Positions 7,979-16,685 are shown, counted from the stretch's first letter. The stretch: 64,000 nt of DNA from DATBLE01 sp963837265 (GCA_963837265.1 CAWIMQ010000001.1:682001-746000), one strand, 5' to 3'. Program-made: numbers and translations. Notes: generated from the sequence alone by a model not told the origin.

Positions 7979-8895
7979 TGGAGCCGCGGCTCAGAGCCAC
8001 GTTCGAGCGCGCATGGGACGCCATGTGGACCCTGGGCGATGCGTCGATCGTCGATGAGCTGATGACTCCGGATTACGTGCGCCACACGCTGCGTGGCGGC
8101 GACCAGAGCCGGGCCGAGCTGAAGCAGAACGTCGAGAGCCTGAAGGCCGCATTCCCGGACCTCGAGACGGCGATCGAGGAGATCCTCGGCGAGGACGACC
8201 GAGTCGTCGTCCGCTGGCGGTCGCGCGGCACGCAGATGGGCGAGTTCATGGGCGCCCCGGCGACGAACAAGCAGGTCGAGATCACCGGGATCACGATGAG
8301 CCGGCTCGAGGGCGAGCGCATCGCCGAGGAATGGGTGAGCTGGGACGCGCTCGAGATGCTCTACCGCATCGGCGTGATTCCGGACCACTCGGGTCCGCGC
8401 GGCGAAGGCGTCGATCCCGAGCTCCTGCGCAGGGTTCACCGCTCCAACGCCACCGGGGTGATGATCGTGTCGACGACGGTGGGCGGGAAGCCGCGCGGTC
8501 TGGTCGTCAACGCGTTCACCAGCATCTCGCTGACGCCGCCGCTGATCCTCGTCTGCGTCGCGCGCGCCTCGGCGACCTATCCCGGCCTCTTCAGCACCGA
8601 TGCCTTCGCGGTCAACATCCTCAGCCGGGAGCAACTCGAGGTGGCCAGGAGGTTCTCGGCGAGCGGCGACGAGCGGAAGTTCGGCGACCTCGCCTGGCGG
8701 CCGGGCGTCACCGGCTCACCTGTGCTCGAGGGCACGTGCGGCTACTTCGAAGCGGAGACCGAGCAGCGCGCCCAGGCGCCGACGCACACGATCTTCATCG
8801 GTCACGTCGTCGCCGCGGAGGAGTTCGACCGCCTTCCCCTGCTCTACATGGGCGGGCGGTTCTACGACAGCCGCACGCTCGAGGAGCTCGGCTAG
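7978..8895 (+). CDS. SnoaL-like ester cyclase fused to flavin reductase domain
   Basis: 305 residues in two parts. Residues about 1-135 are a SnoaL/NTF2-like domain (RATFERAWDAMWTLGDASIVDELMTPDYVRHT, MGEFMGAPATNKQVEITG). After a short linker, residues about 145-305 are a flavin-reductase-like FMN-binding split barrel (LRRVHRSNATGVMIVSTT, GLVVNAFTSISLTPPLILVCV, FAVNILSREQ, GHVVAAEE). GTG 7978 overlaps the cupin stop. No stop or frame change lies between the domains, so the fusion is real in this sequence. The reductase half is the natural electron donor for the LLM at 6422; the SnoaL half may act on its product. Confidence 0.82.
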   Translation: MEPRLRATFERAWDAMWTLGDASIVDELMTPDYVRHTLRGGDQSRAELKQNVESLKAAFPDLETAIEEILGEDDRVVVRWRSRGTQMGEFMGAPATNKQVEITGITMSRLEGERIAEEWVSWDALEMLYRIGVIPDHSGPRGEGVDPELLRRVHRSNATGVMIVSTTVGGKPRGLVVNAFTSISLTPPLILVCVARASATYPGLFSTDAFAVNILSREQLEVARRFSASGDERKFGDLAWRPGVTGSPVLEGTCGYFEAETEQRAQAPTHTIFIGHVVAAEEFDRLPLLYMGGRFYDSRTLEELG

Positions 8896-8898
8896 CCG

Positions 8899-10551
8899 GT
8901 GGCCGAGCGCGCGCAGCCCGAGCGCTGGGCACTTACCGGCGACGTCCGGACGATGGACGAGACGCAGCCACGCGCGACCGTGGTCGTGATCGAGGGAGAG
9001 CGGATCGCGGGTGTCGGCGGCACCGAGCTGCTGGCGGACGCCCGCGACGCCGGCCTACCGGTCGTCGACGTGGGGAAGCGAGCGGTCCTGCCCGGGTTCG
9101 TCGACCCGCACGCGCACGTCGAGATCGGCACGCGCGCCCTCACGGAGATGGTCGACTGCCGCGCGCCGACGCACCGGACCGTGTCGGATGTGCTCCAGAC
9201 GCTAAGCGAGAACCTCTGGCGGGCGGAGGAATCCGGCTGGCTCGTCGGCCAGGGCAACCTCTTCTTCGACCAGAAGCTGGACGACAAGAGGCTGCCGACG
9301 CGCGAGGAGCTCGACTCGGTGAGCCGCGACGTGGCGATCGTCGTGCGGGCGGGAGGTCACACGAGCGTGTTGAACAGCAAGGGCTTCGAGAGCTCGGACG
9401 TGATCCGGTACGCGGGGCAGGAGGGGATGATGGGCGGCGCCGTGATCGAGCGCGACTCGAGCGGCGAGCCGACCGGCGTGATCAGCGAGCTCGACAAGGT
9501 GCTGCCGCTGCCCCAGCCCGACGAGGCGGCGCTTCGGCGCGAGATCCGCGACGGCGCGCGCGAGCTTTTCACGAGCTTCGGCGTGACCACGGTCGGCGAG
9601 ATCTCCGAGACGCCCACCGGGCTGCGGCTGATGGACGAGCTGATCCGCGCGGGCGAGCTGCCGATCCGGTTCTCGGTCTTCCTCTGGACGCCCGGGACGA
9701 TGGCGTTCGAGGACGCGCTCGACTGGGAGCGCCATCTCACCTTCCGCAGCGGCCCGGAGTGGATGGCCGTCCGCGGGATCAAGATGTTCGCCGACGGCGG
9801 CTACTCGGCGCGCAACGCCGCTGCGCGCACGCCGTATCTGGAGCCCTACGCCGTCGAGCCGGGATCCCGCGGCCAGATCAACCTCGGCCGGGACCGGATC
9901 GCGGACGCGATCGCACGCACGCGGGAGCGCGGGCTGCAGCTCGCGGTGCACGCGAACGGCGAGCGGGCGCAGGACGAGGTCTGCGCCGGTGTCGTCGCCG
10001 TCGGCCGGACCGACGATCCGAGGTTGCAGACGCGCGTCGAGCACGCCGGGAACCTGGTCACGGAGGAGATCACCGTCGACGCGTGGCGAGAGGCGGGAAT
10101 CCTGCCCGCGCCCCAGCCGGTCTTCCTCTACAACTTCGGCGACTTCTTCCCGGTGTACCTCGGAGAGCCCGGACGCCGCGGGCGGTTTCCGTTCCGGGCG
10201 CTTCTGGACGAGGGGTGGCGGCTCTCGGCCAGCTCGGACATCCTGCTCGGCTCCGAGGAGCGGCAGACGAACCCGCTCTTCGGAGTCTGGTGCTGCCTGA
10301 AGCGCGAGACGTTCTTCGGCGAGGTGATCGACCCCGAGCAGCGCATCACGCTCGACGAGGCGCTCCGTATGCACACGATCGACGCCGCGCACGCGCTGGG
10401 AGTCGAGCGGGAGCGGGGCTCCGTCTCCCCCGGCAAGCTCGCCGACCTCGTCGTCCTCGCCGAGGATCCGTACTCGGTCGACGTCGACAGGCTGCCCGAC
10501 ATCCCCGTCGACTCCGTGTTCGCCGGCGGACGGCTGGTCTTCGAGCGATGA
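8899..10551 (+). CDS. Amidohydrolase, YtcJ-like
   Basis: 550 residues, typical of the YtcJ branch of the metal-dependent amidohydrolases, whose known members act mainly on amide and formamide bonds. The N-terminal half-barrel has LTGDVRTMDE and GKRAVLPGFVDPHAHVE (His-x-His metal pair); later come VHANGERAQDE, RVEHAGN, SSDILLG and the C-terminal GSVSPGKLADLVVLAEDP. GTG 8899 starts three bases after the previous stop. It overlaps the next gene by ATGA, so it belongs to the 6.4-11.5 kb operon. Confidence 0.86.
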   Translation: MAERAQPERWALTGDVRTMDETQPRATVVVIEGERIAGVGGTELLADARDAGLPVVDVGKRAVLPGFVDPHAHVEIGTRALTEMVDCRAPTHRTVSDVLQTLSENLWRAEESGWLVGQGNLFFDQKLDDKRLPTREELDSVSRDVAIVVRAGGHTSVLNSKGFESSDVIRYAGQEGMMGGAVIERDSSGEPTGVISELDKVLPLPQPDEAALRREIRDGARELFTSFGVTTVGEISETPTGLRLMDELIRAGELPIRFSVFLWTPGTMAFEDALDWERHLTFRSGPEWMAVRGIKMFADGGYSARNAAARTPYLEPYAVEPGSRGQINLGRDRIADAIARTRERGLQLAVHANGERAQDEVCAGVVAVGRTDDPRLQTRVEHAGNLVTEEITVDAWREAGILPAPQPVFLYNFGDFFPVYLGEPGRRGRFPFRALLDEGWRLSASSDILLGSEERQTNPLFGVWCCLKRETFFGEVIDPEQRITLDEALRMHTIDAAHALGVERERGSVSPGKLADLVVLAEDPYSVDVDRLPDIPVDSVFAGGRLVFER

Positions 10552-11531
10552 GCGCCCCGCGCCGCATCGACATGCACACGCACTTCCTGACGAGGGCGCT
10601 CGCCGACGCGCTGCGCGGGCGCGACGAGCTGCCCCAGATCGTCGCAGGCGACGGAGGCGAGCTGGTCGCCTACGCGCCCGGCGTCGCCTACCCGCTCCTC
10701 CCGGACATGGTCGATCTGGATGCGAAGCTCGCGACCCTGGACGAGGCCGGGATCGACCTTGCCGTCCTGAGCGTGAACATCCCCGGGGTGGACTACTTCG
10801 CCGCGGCCGACTCCGTCGCGCTCGCCCGCGCCGTGAACGACGAGCTGCTCGACGCCGTCGGGCGCCACCCCGACCGCCTCGCGGCGATCGCGACACTCCC
10901 CTGGCCGGATCCCGGCGCGGCCGCGGAGGAGCTGCGGCGGGCGGTCGGGCTCGGCCTGAGGGGAGCGATGACGTACGCCAACGTGGCCGGACGGCCGCTC
11001 GACGAGCCCGAGCTCCGCGTCGTGTTCGGCGCGGCGGCCGAGCTGGACGTGCCGGTGCTCCTGCACCCCACGCGGCCGATCTACTCGCAGAACATCGACG
11101 TCCACATGCTCGTGCCGGTGGTCGGGTTCCTGTTCGAGACGACCGTCGCCGTCCTGCGCCTCGTCTACGACGGCGTCTACGACCGGCACCCGGAGCTGAA
11201 GCTGATCATCGGCCATACCGGCAGCCTGATCCCGCACCTGGCCGGCCGGATCGACTTCGAGGGCGGGCGGCTCGGCGCCGGCGCGGGCCTCCAGACGCCG
11301 ACGCTCGAGGCGCTGCGGCGCCTGTACACCGACACGATCTCCGCCTGGCCCCCGGCCCTCCGCTCCGCGCTCGACTTCCACGGCCCCGAGCGCGTCCTCC
11401 TCGGAACCGACGCGCCCTTCTGGCCGCCTGAGCGCACCTACGCCCCGCTCGCGGAGCTCGATCTCGAGCCGGAGGTCGCCGAGGCGGTCAACTGGCGGAA
11501 CGCCGCACGCCTGTTCGGCCTGGAGCTCTGA
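10548..11531 (+). CDS. Amidohydrolase family 2 (ACMSD-like) protein
   Basis: 327 residues related to 2-amino-3-carboxymuconate 6-semialdehyde decarboxylase and other non-oxidative decarboxylases and hydrolases. RRIDMHTHFL gives the first metal pair; VLLHPTRP, IIGHTGSLIPHLAGRIDFE and LLGTDAPFW give the later ligands and catalytic Asp. Its start overlaps the YtcJ stop as ATGA and it ends the operon. Three close paralogues lie at 29323, 44038 and 49017 (all share a SLIPYxxGRIDYE-like segment), plus a more distant one at 58091. Decarboxylase versus hydrolase cannot be settled by eye. Confidence 0.85.
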   Translation: MSAPRRIDMHTHFLTRALADALRGRDELPQIVAGDGGELVAYAPGVAYPLLPDMVDLDAKLATLDEAGIDLAVLSVNIPGVDYFAAADSVALARAVNDELLDAVGRHPDRLAAIATLPWPDPGAAAEELRRAVGLGLRGAMTYANVAGRPLDEPELRVVFGAAAELDVPVLLHPTRPIYSQNIDVHMLVPVVGFLFETTVAVLRLVYDGVYDRHPELKLIIGHTGSLIPHLAGRIDFEGGRLGAGAGLQTPTLEALRRLYTDTISAWPPALRSALDFHGPERVLLGTDAPFWPPERTYAPLAELDLEPEVAEAVNWRNAARLFGLEL

Positions 11532-11548
11532 CGATTTCCGGCCTCCTC

Positions 11549-11595
11549 CTCCGCCTTTCGGAGGATTCCACCGTACGAGGTCGACGCCGTAGATT
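11549..11595 (+). promoter_or_regulatory. Class 2 promoter
   Basis: Box CTCCGCCTTTCGGAGGAT (11549-11566), itself part of a perfect 7-bp inverted repeat TCCTCCG/CGGAGGA, then -35 TTCCAC starting on the last T, an 18-base spacer and -10 TAGATT (11590-11595). The start codon is 31 bases downstream with an AAAGGAG site. The same palindrome could also act as a weak terminator for the preceding operon. Confidence 0.6.
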
Positions 11596-11625
11596 TTGCC
11601 TCGAAGACCAGCGAAAGGAGCTCAG

Positions 11626-13122
11626 ATGGCGGAAGGACCTGCGGACGTCTACGTCAAGAACGCACGGTTCCTCCTGACGATGGATCCACGGCGACGGCTG
11701 CTCGAGCACGCGAGCATCGCCGTCGCGGGCGACAGGATCGCGGCGATCGGCGAGGACGCCGACCTCGCGAAGCGATTCGTCGGGCCGGACACGAAGGTGA
11801 TCGAGGCGTCCGAGCGGTTCGTGACGCCCGGCTTCGTCAACGCACACATCCACCTCGAGTCGTGCTACGACAAGGGCCTGCTCGACGACGTGCCGGTGGT
11901 GCCGTGGTGCGAGCGCTACTTCTCGTTCACCTACGGGACGCTGGACGACGAGAGCTACTACTACGCAGCGCTCGCATCGCTGCTCGCGTGTATCAAGTCG
12001 GGCACGACGACGGTCTCGGACTGCGGGACGATCCAGACGATGGAGGGCTCCGCCGTCCGCGCGCTCACCGACATCGGCATGCGCGGCGTGCTCGCCCGGG
12101 ACCTGATGGACATCCACTCTGCGACCAAGTCCGACTACGTCTCCTACGACGCGTTCACCGACCTGCTCGACCGGCTCCAGGAGTCGACCGAGCAGTGCCT
12201 CGAGCGCTCGGAGAAGTTCATCAACGACCACAACGACACAGCCGACGGCCGGGTGCGCACGTGGCTCGACCTCCAGCAGGTCTGCAACTGCTCGCCGGAG
12301 CTCTGCAAGGGCGTGAAGAAGCTCGCGGACGGCTACGGCGTCGGCATCCAGACCCATGCGGCGGTCGCCCACGACATGGTCGAGATGACCCGGAAGCGGT
12401 TCGGGCTGCGCGACATCGAGTACCTCCACGAGCAGGGCTGTCTCGGCCGCAACTTCCTCGCGGCGCACATGGCGTGGACGAACGGCCGCGAGATCGTCCA
12501 GCTGAAGGAGACCGACTCCAACGTCGTGCACGTGCCCGGGTCGTCGGCGCACGGCGTCTACTCGGCGCTCTCGAGCCGTGGGCACATTCCGGAGTACGTC
12601 AGCGCCGGGATCAACGTCGCGATCGGCAACGACGAGTCGTCGACCGGCACGTGCCACGACATCGTGCGCGACATGTACCTCGTCTCGACGATGCACGCCG
12701 AGGCGCGGCACCCGTGGATCTTTCCCGACCCCGACCTGTTCATGCTCAAGTCGAACGAGGACAACCCGAAGGCGCTCGAGATGGCGACGCTGAACGGGGC
12801 CCGCGCCCTGAACTGGGAGGACGAGATCGGGTCGCTCGAGGTCGGCAAGAAGGCCGACATCAGCCTCTACGACCTCACGTCCTACGAGTGGATCCCGACC
12901 GTGCGGGAGAACCTGCTCAACAACTTCATCTACAACGGCACCGGCCGGTCCTGCGACACCGTGATCTGCAACGGCAACGTGATCATGGAGGGCAAGACGA
13001 TCCTCACGATCGACGAGAACGAGGTGCGCAAGAAGGCGCAGGAGTACGCCGAGAGGTACATCCCGACGGCTCCCTGGCTCGACAAGCCCGAGACCTGGGA
13101 GCTGAAGTGGGTACGTGAGTAG
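11626..13122 (+). CDS. Amidohydrolase, chlorohydrolase/deaminase type (MtaD/TrzN-like)
   Basis: 498 residues of the TrzN/AtzA/MTA-SAH deaminase branch, which removes amino or halide groups from N-heterocycles. FVTPGFVNAHIHLE gives the metal HxH pair; GIQTHAAVAHD and FLAAHMAW give later histidines; the usual C-terminal Asp loop reads INVAIGNDESST, unlike the GTDG form. ATG 11626 has AAAGGAGCTCAG upstream. It is a paralogue of the gene at 17066 (DCGT.Q and LEASEEFI/LERSEKFI blocks, HMAW). Deaminase with RidA directly downstream fits release of reactive enamines or imines. Confidence 0.85.
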   Translation: MAEGPADVYVKNARFLLTMDPRRRLLEHASIAVAGDRIAAIGEDADLAKRFVGPDTKVIEASERFVTPGFVNAHIHLESCYDKGLLDDVPVVPWCERYFSFTYGTLDDESYYYAALASLLACIKSGTTTVSDCGTIQTMEGSAVRALTDIGMRGVLARDLMDIHSATKSDYVSYDAFTDLLDRLQESTEQCLERSEKFINDHNDTADGRVRTWLDLQQVCNCSPELCKGVKKLADGYGVGIQTHAAVAHDMVEMTRKRFGLRDIEYLHEQGCLGRNFLAAHMAWTNGREIVQLKETDSNVVHVPGSSAHGVYSALSSRGHIPEYVSAGINVAIGNDESSTGTCHDIVRDMYLVSTMHAEARHPWIFPDPDLFMLKSNEDNPKALEMATLNGARALNWEDEIGSLEVGKKADISLYDLTSYEWIPTVRENLLNNFIYNGTGRSCDTVICNGNVIMEGKTILTIDENEVRKKAQEYAERYIPTAPWLDKPETWELKWVRE

Positions 13123-13501
13123 CGCGCCCGAGCCCGTCCGCGGCCTCCCGGAGACCGGCGGCAGCTGGTCGCAGGCGGTTGCCTACCGCGACCTCGTCGC
13201 GGTCTCCGGGCAGGTTGCGCTCGACGCGGACGGGAACGTCGTCGGAGGCTCGCTCGCCGAGCAGGCCGAGCACGTCTTCGCGTCGATCGACGCCGCCCTG
13301 GCGGCGGCCGGGTCGAGCCGCGACCGGCTGATCAAGATCACCATGTTCGTGACGACGCTGGACGGCCTCGCGGAGCTGCGCGCCGCCCGCGACCGCTGGC
13401 TCGGCGAGTCGCGGCCGGCGAGCACGCTCGTCCAGGTCACCGCGCTCGTCCACCCTGCGCTCTTGATCGAGGTCGAGGCGCTTGCCGTCCGCGCCGGCTG
13501 A
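13115..13501 (+). CDS. RidA-family protein
   Basis: 128 residues. The pattern VAVSGQVALDADGNVV, QAEHVFASIDAALAAAGSS, LIKITMFVTTLD and the C-terminal RPASTLVQVTALVHPALLIEVEALA is that of the YjgF/YER057c/UK114 family; RidA itself hydrolyses 2-imino acids, and RutC in pyrimidine breakdown is a relative. GTG 13115 lies inside the last codons of the deaminase gene, so they are translationally coupled. The arginine of the RPAS segment matches the catalytic arginine position of active RidA. Confidence 0.87.
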   Translation: MSSAPEPVRGLPETGGSWSQAVAYRDLVAVSGQVALDADGNVVGGSLAEQAEHVFASIDAALAAAGSSRDRLIKITMFVTTLDGLAELRAARDRWLGESRPASTLVQVTALVHPALLIEVEALAVRAG

Positions 13502-14738
13502 GACGGCCGGCGCCGCCTTCCACGCGCTCGACACGTCGGCCGCGGTCGCGGTCGGCGTGCGACCGGCGAGGGAGGTTTGCGATCTCATCGACCGGCTGAC
13601 GTTTCTGCACGCCGGCCCGCCGATCGAGCTCGGCGACCTCGTCGGGCCGGCACGCGGGGCGGTCGTCGGCGCACTGCTCTTCGAGGGCGAGACCGATGCG
13701 GAGCAGATCGTCGAGCGCGGCGGGCTCTCGCTCCTGCCGTGCCACGACGCGGGTGCAGTCGGTGCGATGGCCGGGATCGTGTCACCGTCGATGCCGGTCG
13801 TCGTCGTCGAGACGGAGACTGGCGACCGCACCTTCGCGCCGCTGAACGAGGGCCTCGGCAGGGCTCTGCGCTTCGGTGCCTACGACGACGAGGTCCTCGA
13901 TCGGCTCAGCTGGATGAGCCGGGTCGCGAGCCCGGTACTCGACGCCGCCCTGCAGGAGCTCGGCGGGCTCGACGTCACCGCCCTCCAGGCGGAGGGCCTG
14001 CGGCGCGGCGACGAGTGCCACAACCGCAACGTGGCGAGCAGCGCCGCGGTGCTCGCGAGGCTCGCACCGGGGATCGTCCGGCACGCGCAGTCGGCCGCCG
14101 ACGCCGCCGACGTCTGCGCATACCTCGCGGGCAACCCGCACTTTTTCCTCAGCTTCTCGATCGCCGCGGGCAAGGCGGTGGCGGACGCCGCTGCGCGGAC
14201 CGACGACCCCGGCGTCGTGACTGCGATGGCGGCGAACGGCCGCTCGTTCGGGATCCGCGTCGGCGGCCTCGGCGACCGCTGGTTCCTCGTCGAAGCACCT
14301 GTCGGCGAGCCGAAGCTCTTCCCCGGCTTCACGCTCGACGACGTCTGCCCCGCAATCGGCGACTCGTACGTCACGGAGACCGTCGGCCTCGGCGCCTTCG
14401 CGCTTTCGGCGGCACCGGCGCTGACGGAGTTCACCGGCGGCGACCCGCAGCAGTCAGGAGCGCTCGTCGACGAGCTTCGCAGCGTCTGCCGCGGTGAGAG
14501 CTCGCGCTTCCTCGTCCCGCACGAGGGCTTTCGGGGGACGCCGCTCGGCATCGACGTCCGGCTTGTCGCCGAGACGGGGATCGCACCGCTCGTCAACAAC
14601 GGTCTCGCCCACCGGCTACCGGGGGTGGGCCAGGTCGGCGCGGGGCTGACGCGACTGCCGCTCGAGCCCTTCGTTGCCGCCGCAGACGCCCTTTGCCAGA
14701 ATCGCAGGACGGGTGGAGACGAGAGCGGCTCCTCATAG
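13482..14738 (+). CDS. DUF1116 protein, AllG/YlbE-like
   Basis: 418 residues. GDECHNRN near residue 180, GNPHFFLSFSIAAGKA, MAANGRSFGIRVGG and LFPGFTLDDVCPAIGDSYVTETVGLG are hallmark DUF1116 segments. In E. coli the family member YlbE (AllG) is one of three subunits of oxamate carbamoyltransferase (AllFGH), in allantoin and oxamate breakdown. No FdrA/AllF, AllH or carbamate kinase gene is in the window. The TTG at 13482 overlaps the RidA end; a later start would trim little. The pairing with a deaminase and RidA suggests nitrogen release from a heterocycle, but the reaction is unproven. Confidence 0.75.
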   Translation: MPSAPAETAGAAFHALDTSAAVAVGVRPAREVCDLIDRLTFLHAGPPIELGDLVGPARGAVVGALLFEGETDAEQIVERGGLSLLPCHDAGAVGAMAGIVSPSMPVVVVETETGDRTFAPLNEGLGRALRFGAYDDEVLDRLSWMSRVASPVLDAALQELGGLDVTALQAEGLRRGDECHNRNVASSAAVLARLAPGIVRHAQSAADAADVCAYLAGNPHFFLSFSIAAGKAVADAAARTDDPGVVTAMAANGRSFGIRVGGLGDRWFLVEAPVGEPKLFPGFTLDDVCPAIGDSYVTETVGLGAFALSAAPALTEFTGGDPQQSGALVDELRSVCRGESSRFLVPHEGFRGTPLGIDVRLVAETGIAPLVNNGLAHRLPGVGQVGAGLTRLPLEPFVAAADALCQNRRTGGDESGSS

Positions 14739-15897
14739 GCGGAACGGCGCACCGGCGCGGATCAGCCGGAGCTGGGGAGGGCTGCTGGCCTCCGTCGAGC
14801 GCGCGGCGACCCGCAACCGCCACCGGCCGGACCTCAGGCTGCTGCTCGATCACGTCCTGCGCCACGTCAGCGAGATGCTCGAGGTCGTCTGGGCGGCCGC
14901 CTGGATCTTCGACGAGGAGGAGCAGGAGTGGTCGATCGTCGCCTCGCTCGGCCTGACTCCGGACGCGCTGCGTCTCCGCTTCCGATCGAGCTCCGCCCTG
15001 CCCTGCCGCGTGGGCGAGCGCGGCACGCCGCTGCTCGTCAACGACCTCGACCAGGAGGAGTTCCACCGCACCTCCGAGGAGCACTACCGGATGCGTTCCG
15101 CCCTCTACGCCCCGATGCGAATCGACCACAAGCGCACGATCGGCGTGCTCGCCGTCTACTCCGACCGCCGGGGCGCCTACAGGCGGGAGGACCTCGAGCT
15201 CGTGACCGCGGTCGGCGAGCACCTCGGCATCACCGTCGCCTTCGCGCTGATGGAGGAGCGCGCGACGAGGATCGCGATCCTGAACGAGCGCGACCGCCAC
15301 GCCCGGGACCTCCACGACGGCATCCACCAAGTGCTCTCGTCGTTGCGGATCTACGCCCTCGAGGCCAGGCAGGCGCTGCGGGCCGACGACAGCGGCGAAG
15401 CGATGAGCCTCCTCGCCGAGTTGACGACCACGATCGACGAGGCGGCCGACGAGCTCCGGGAGTCGATCGCCGCGCTGCGCAGCCATGACGTCGGGCTGCA
15501 CACCATCTACGAGGTCGTTCCGCGGATGGAGCACAGGCTGCGCGCCGCCGGCTTCGACGTGTCGGTGAGCCTCGAGCAGATGGGCCTCCCGCAGCCTGCC
15601 TCGGACGCGCTTGCCTGGATCTGCCGGGAGGCGACGAACAACATCCTCAAGCACAGCAATGCGAGGCAGGTCGAGATCGTGCTGCGAAGCGAGGGAGCCG
15701 GCGCGCTGCTCCGGGTGGCCGACGACGGCGTGGGCTTCGCGAACGGCGATCTATCCGCAAAGAGCGACGGTCCCCGCATCGGTCTCGAGGTGATGGAGGA
15801 GCGCGCGCTCGCCGTCGGAGCGACGCTGCTGGTGACGAGCGAGAAGAGGAAAGGGACGCGCGTCGAGTGCCGGACGCCGCTCGCACCGACCCCGTAA
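14713..15897 (+). CDS. Sensor histidine kinase, NarL/DesK type with GAF domain
   Basis: 394 residues. Residues about 30-180 form a GAF-like domain (LRHVSEMLEVVWAAAWIF, VLAVYSDRRGAYRREDLELV). The phosphoacceptor is His201 in RDLHDGIHQVL (HisKA_3), followed by the N box REATNNILKHS and G box DDGVGF. No membrane segment is visible, so it should be cytoplasmic and sense a soluble ligand. GTG 14713 follows CAGGA; TTG 14674 in the same frame is an alternative. It overlaps the DUF1116 gene and the regulator gene, so it is transcribed with the deaminase operon. Confidence 0.86.
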   Translation: METRAAPHRRNGAPARISRSWGGLLASVERAATRNRHRPDLRLLLDHVLRHVSEMLEVVWAAAWIFDEEEQEWSIVASLGLTPDALRLRFRSSSALPCRVGERGTPLLVNDLDQEEFHRTSEEHYRMRSALYAPMRIDHKRTIGVLAVYSDRRGAYRREDLELVTAVGEHLGITVAFALMEERATRIAILNERDRHARDLHDGIHQVLSSLRIYALEARQALRADDSGEAMSLLAELTTTIDEAADELRESIAALRSHDVGLHTIYEVVPRMEHRLRAAGFDVSVSLEQMGLPQPASDALAWICREATNNILKHSNARQVEIVLRSEGAGALLRVADDGVGFANGDLSAKSDGPRIGLEVMEERALAVGATLLVTSEKRKGTRVECRTPLAPTP

Positions 15898-16568
15898 CCG
15901 TCGTCGTCGTCGACGACAACGCGATCTTCAGGCAGGCGATCTGCCGCATCCTCTCCAGGGACGGCCGGGTCAAGGTCGTCGGCGTCGCCGACAGCGCCGC
16001 TCTGGGGCTCGCCTACGCGAAGGAGCGGCTCCCCGACGTGATGCTGGTCGACCTGCGCATGCCCGGGATGCGCGGCTCCGAGCTGACGGCGGAGGTAAAG
16101 CAGACCGTGCCGGCGGTCGAGATCGTTGTGCTCACCGTCTCGGACGACCAGGAAGACCTGCTCGAAGCGCTGCGCGCGGGCGCCCGCGGCTACGTCGTCA
16201 AGTCGGCCGCCCAGCCGGAGACGATCCCCGCCGTTCTCGCCACCGCCCGCGGCGAGTCGTGGCTCTCGCCGAAGATCGCCGGGATGCTGATCGACGAGTT
16301 CACGCGCCTGCCCTCGTCGGTCGTCCGGAACGCGCTCCGAGACCAGGCATACCTGACGCCTCGCGAGCAGAGTCTGCTCTCCCGGCTGGCGCAGGGGATG
16401 ACCAACCGCGAGATCGCCCGGGCGATGAACATCGCCGAGACGACCGTGAAGACGCACCTGAAGAACATCCTCGAGAAACTCCACGCCCGGAACAGGCTGG
16501 AGGCGGCCTCGATCGCACTTCGGCTCGGCCTCACCCAGTTTCCCGATCAGGACGCGCCGCGACGGTAA
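15867..16568 (+). CDS. LuxR/NarL-family response regulator
   Basis: 233 residues. The receiver domain has the acidic pair VDDN, phospho-acceptor Asp62 in VDLRMPGM and the conserved Lys in GYVVKS. The C-terminal LuxR helix-turn-helix is LTPREQSLLSRLAQGMTNREIA followed by NIAETTVKTHLKNIL. GTG 15867 overlaps the kinase end by 31 bases. With the kinase it forms the only regulatory pair in 64 kb, so it is the leading candidate (inference) to bind one of the two repeated promoter boxes. Its stop codon overlaps the AAACCC box of the next promoter. Confidence 0.88.
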   Translation: MPDAARTDPVTVVVVDDNAIFRQAICRILSRDGRVKVVGVADSAALGLAYAKERLPDVMLVDLRMPGMRGSELTAEVKQTVPAVEIVVLTVSDDQEDLLEALRAGARGYVVKSAAQPETIPAVLATARGESWLSPKIAGMLIDEFTRLPSSVVRNALRDQAYLTPREQSLLSRLAQGMTNREIARAMNIAETTVKTHLKNILEKLHARNRLEAASIALRLGLTQFPDQDAPRR

Positions 16569-16625
16569 ACCCGCGCCGGGCGGAGGGCTTCTCCCGTTGC
16601 CGAGCCGGAGTCCACCTCCCATAGT
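16567..16625 (+). promoter_or_regulatory. Class 1 promoter
   Basis: AAACCC at 16567-16572, 24 bases containing GGAGGGCTTCTCCC, -35 TTGCCG at 16597-16602, a 17-base spacer and -10 CATAGT at 16620-16625. The leader of about 50 bases carries the GAAGGAGG ribosome site of the cupin at 16686. Confidence 0.6.
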
Positions 16626-16685
16626 TGAGCTTCTCAGCGCCCGAACAGGGCTCTGTCCACTCACCCGAAGGAGGTCGAGAACGCG

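Noticed and set aside
9202..10896. Long minus-strand frame opposite YtcJ-like amidohydrolase
   Set aside because: Low-complexity Arg/Ala/Gly translation without any domain; the plus strand encodes a full amidohydrolase.
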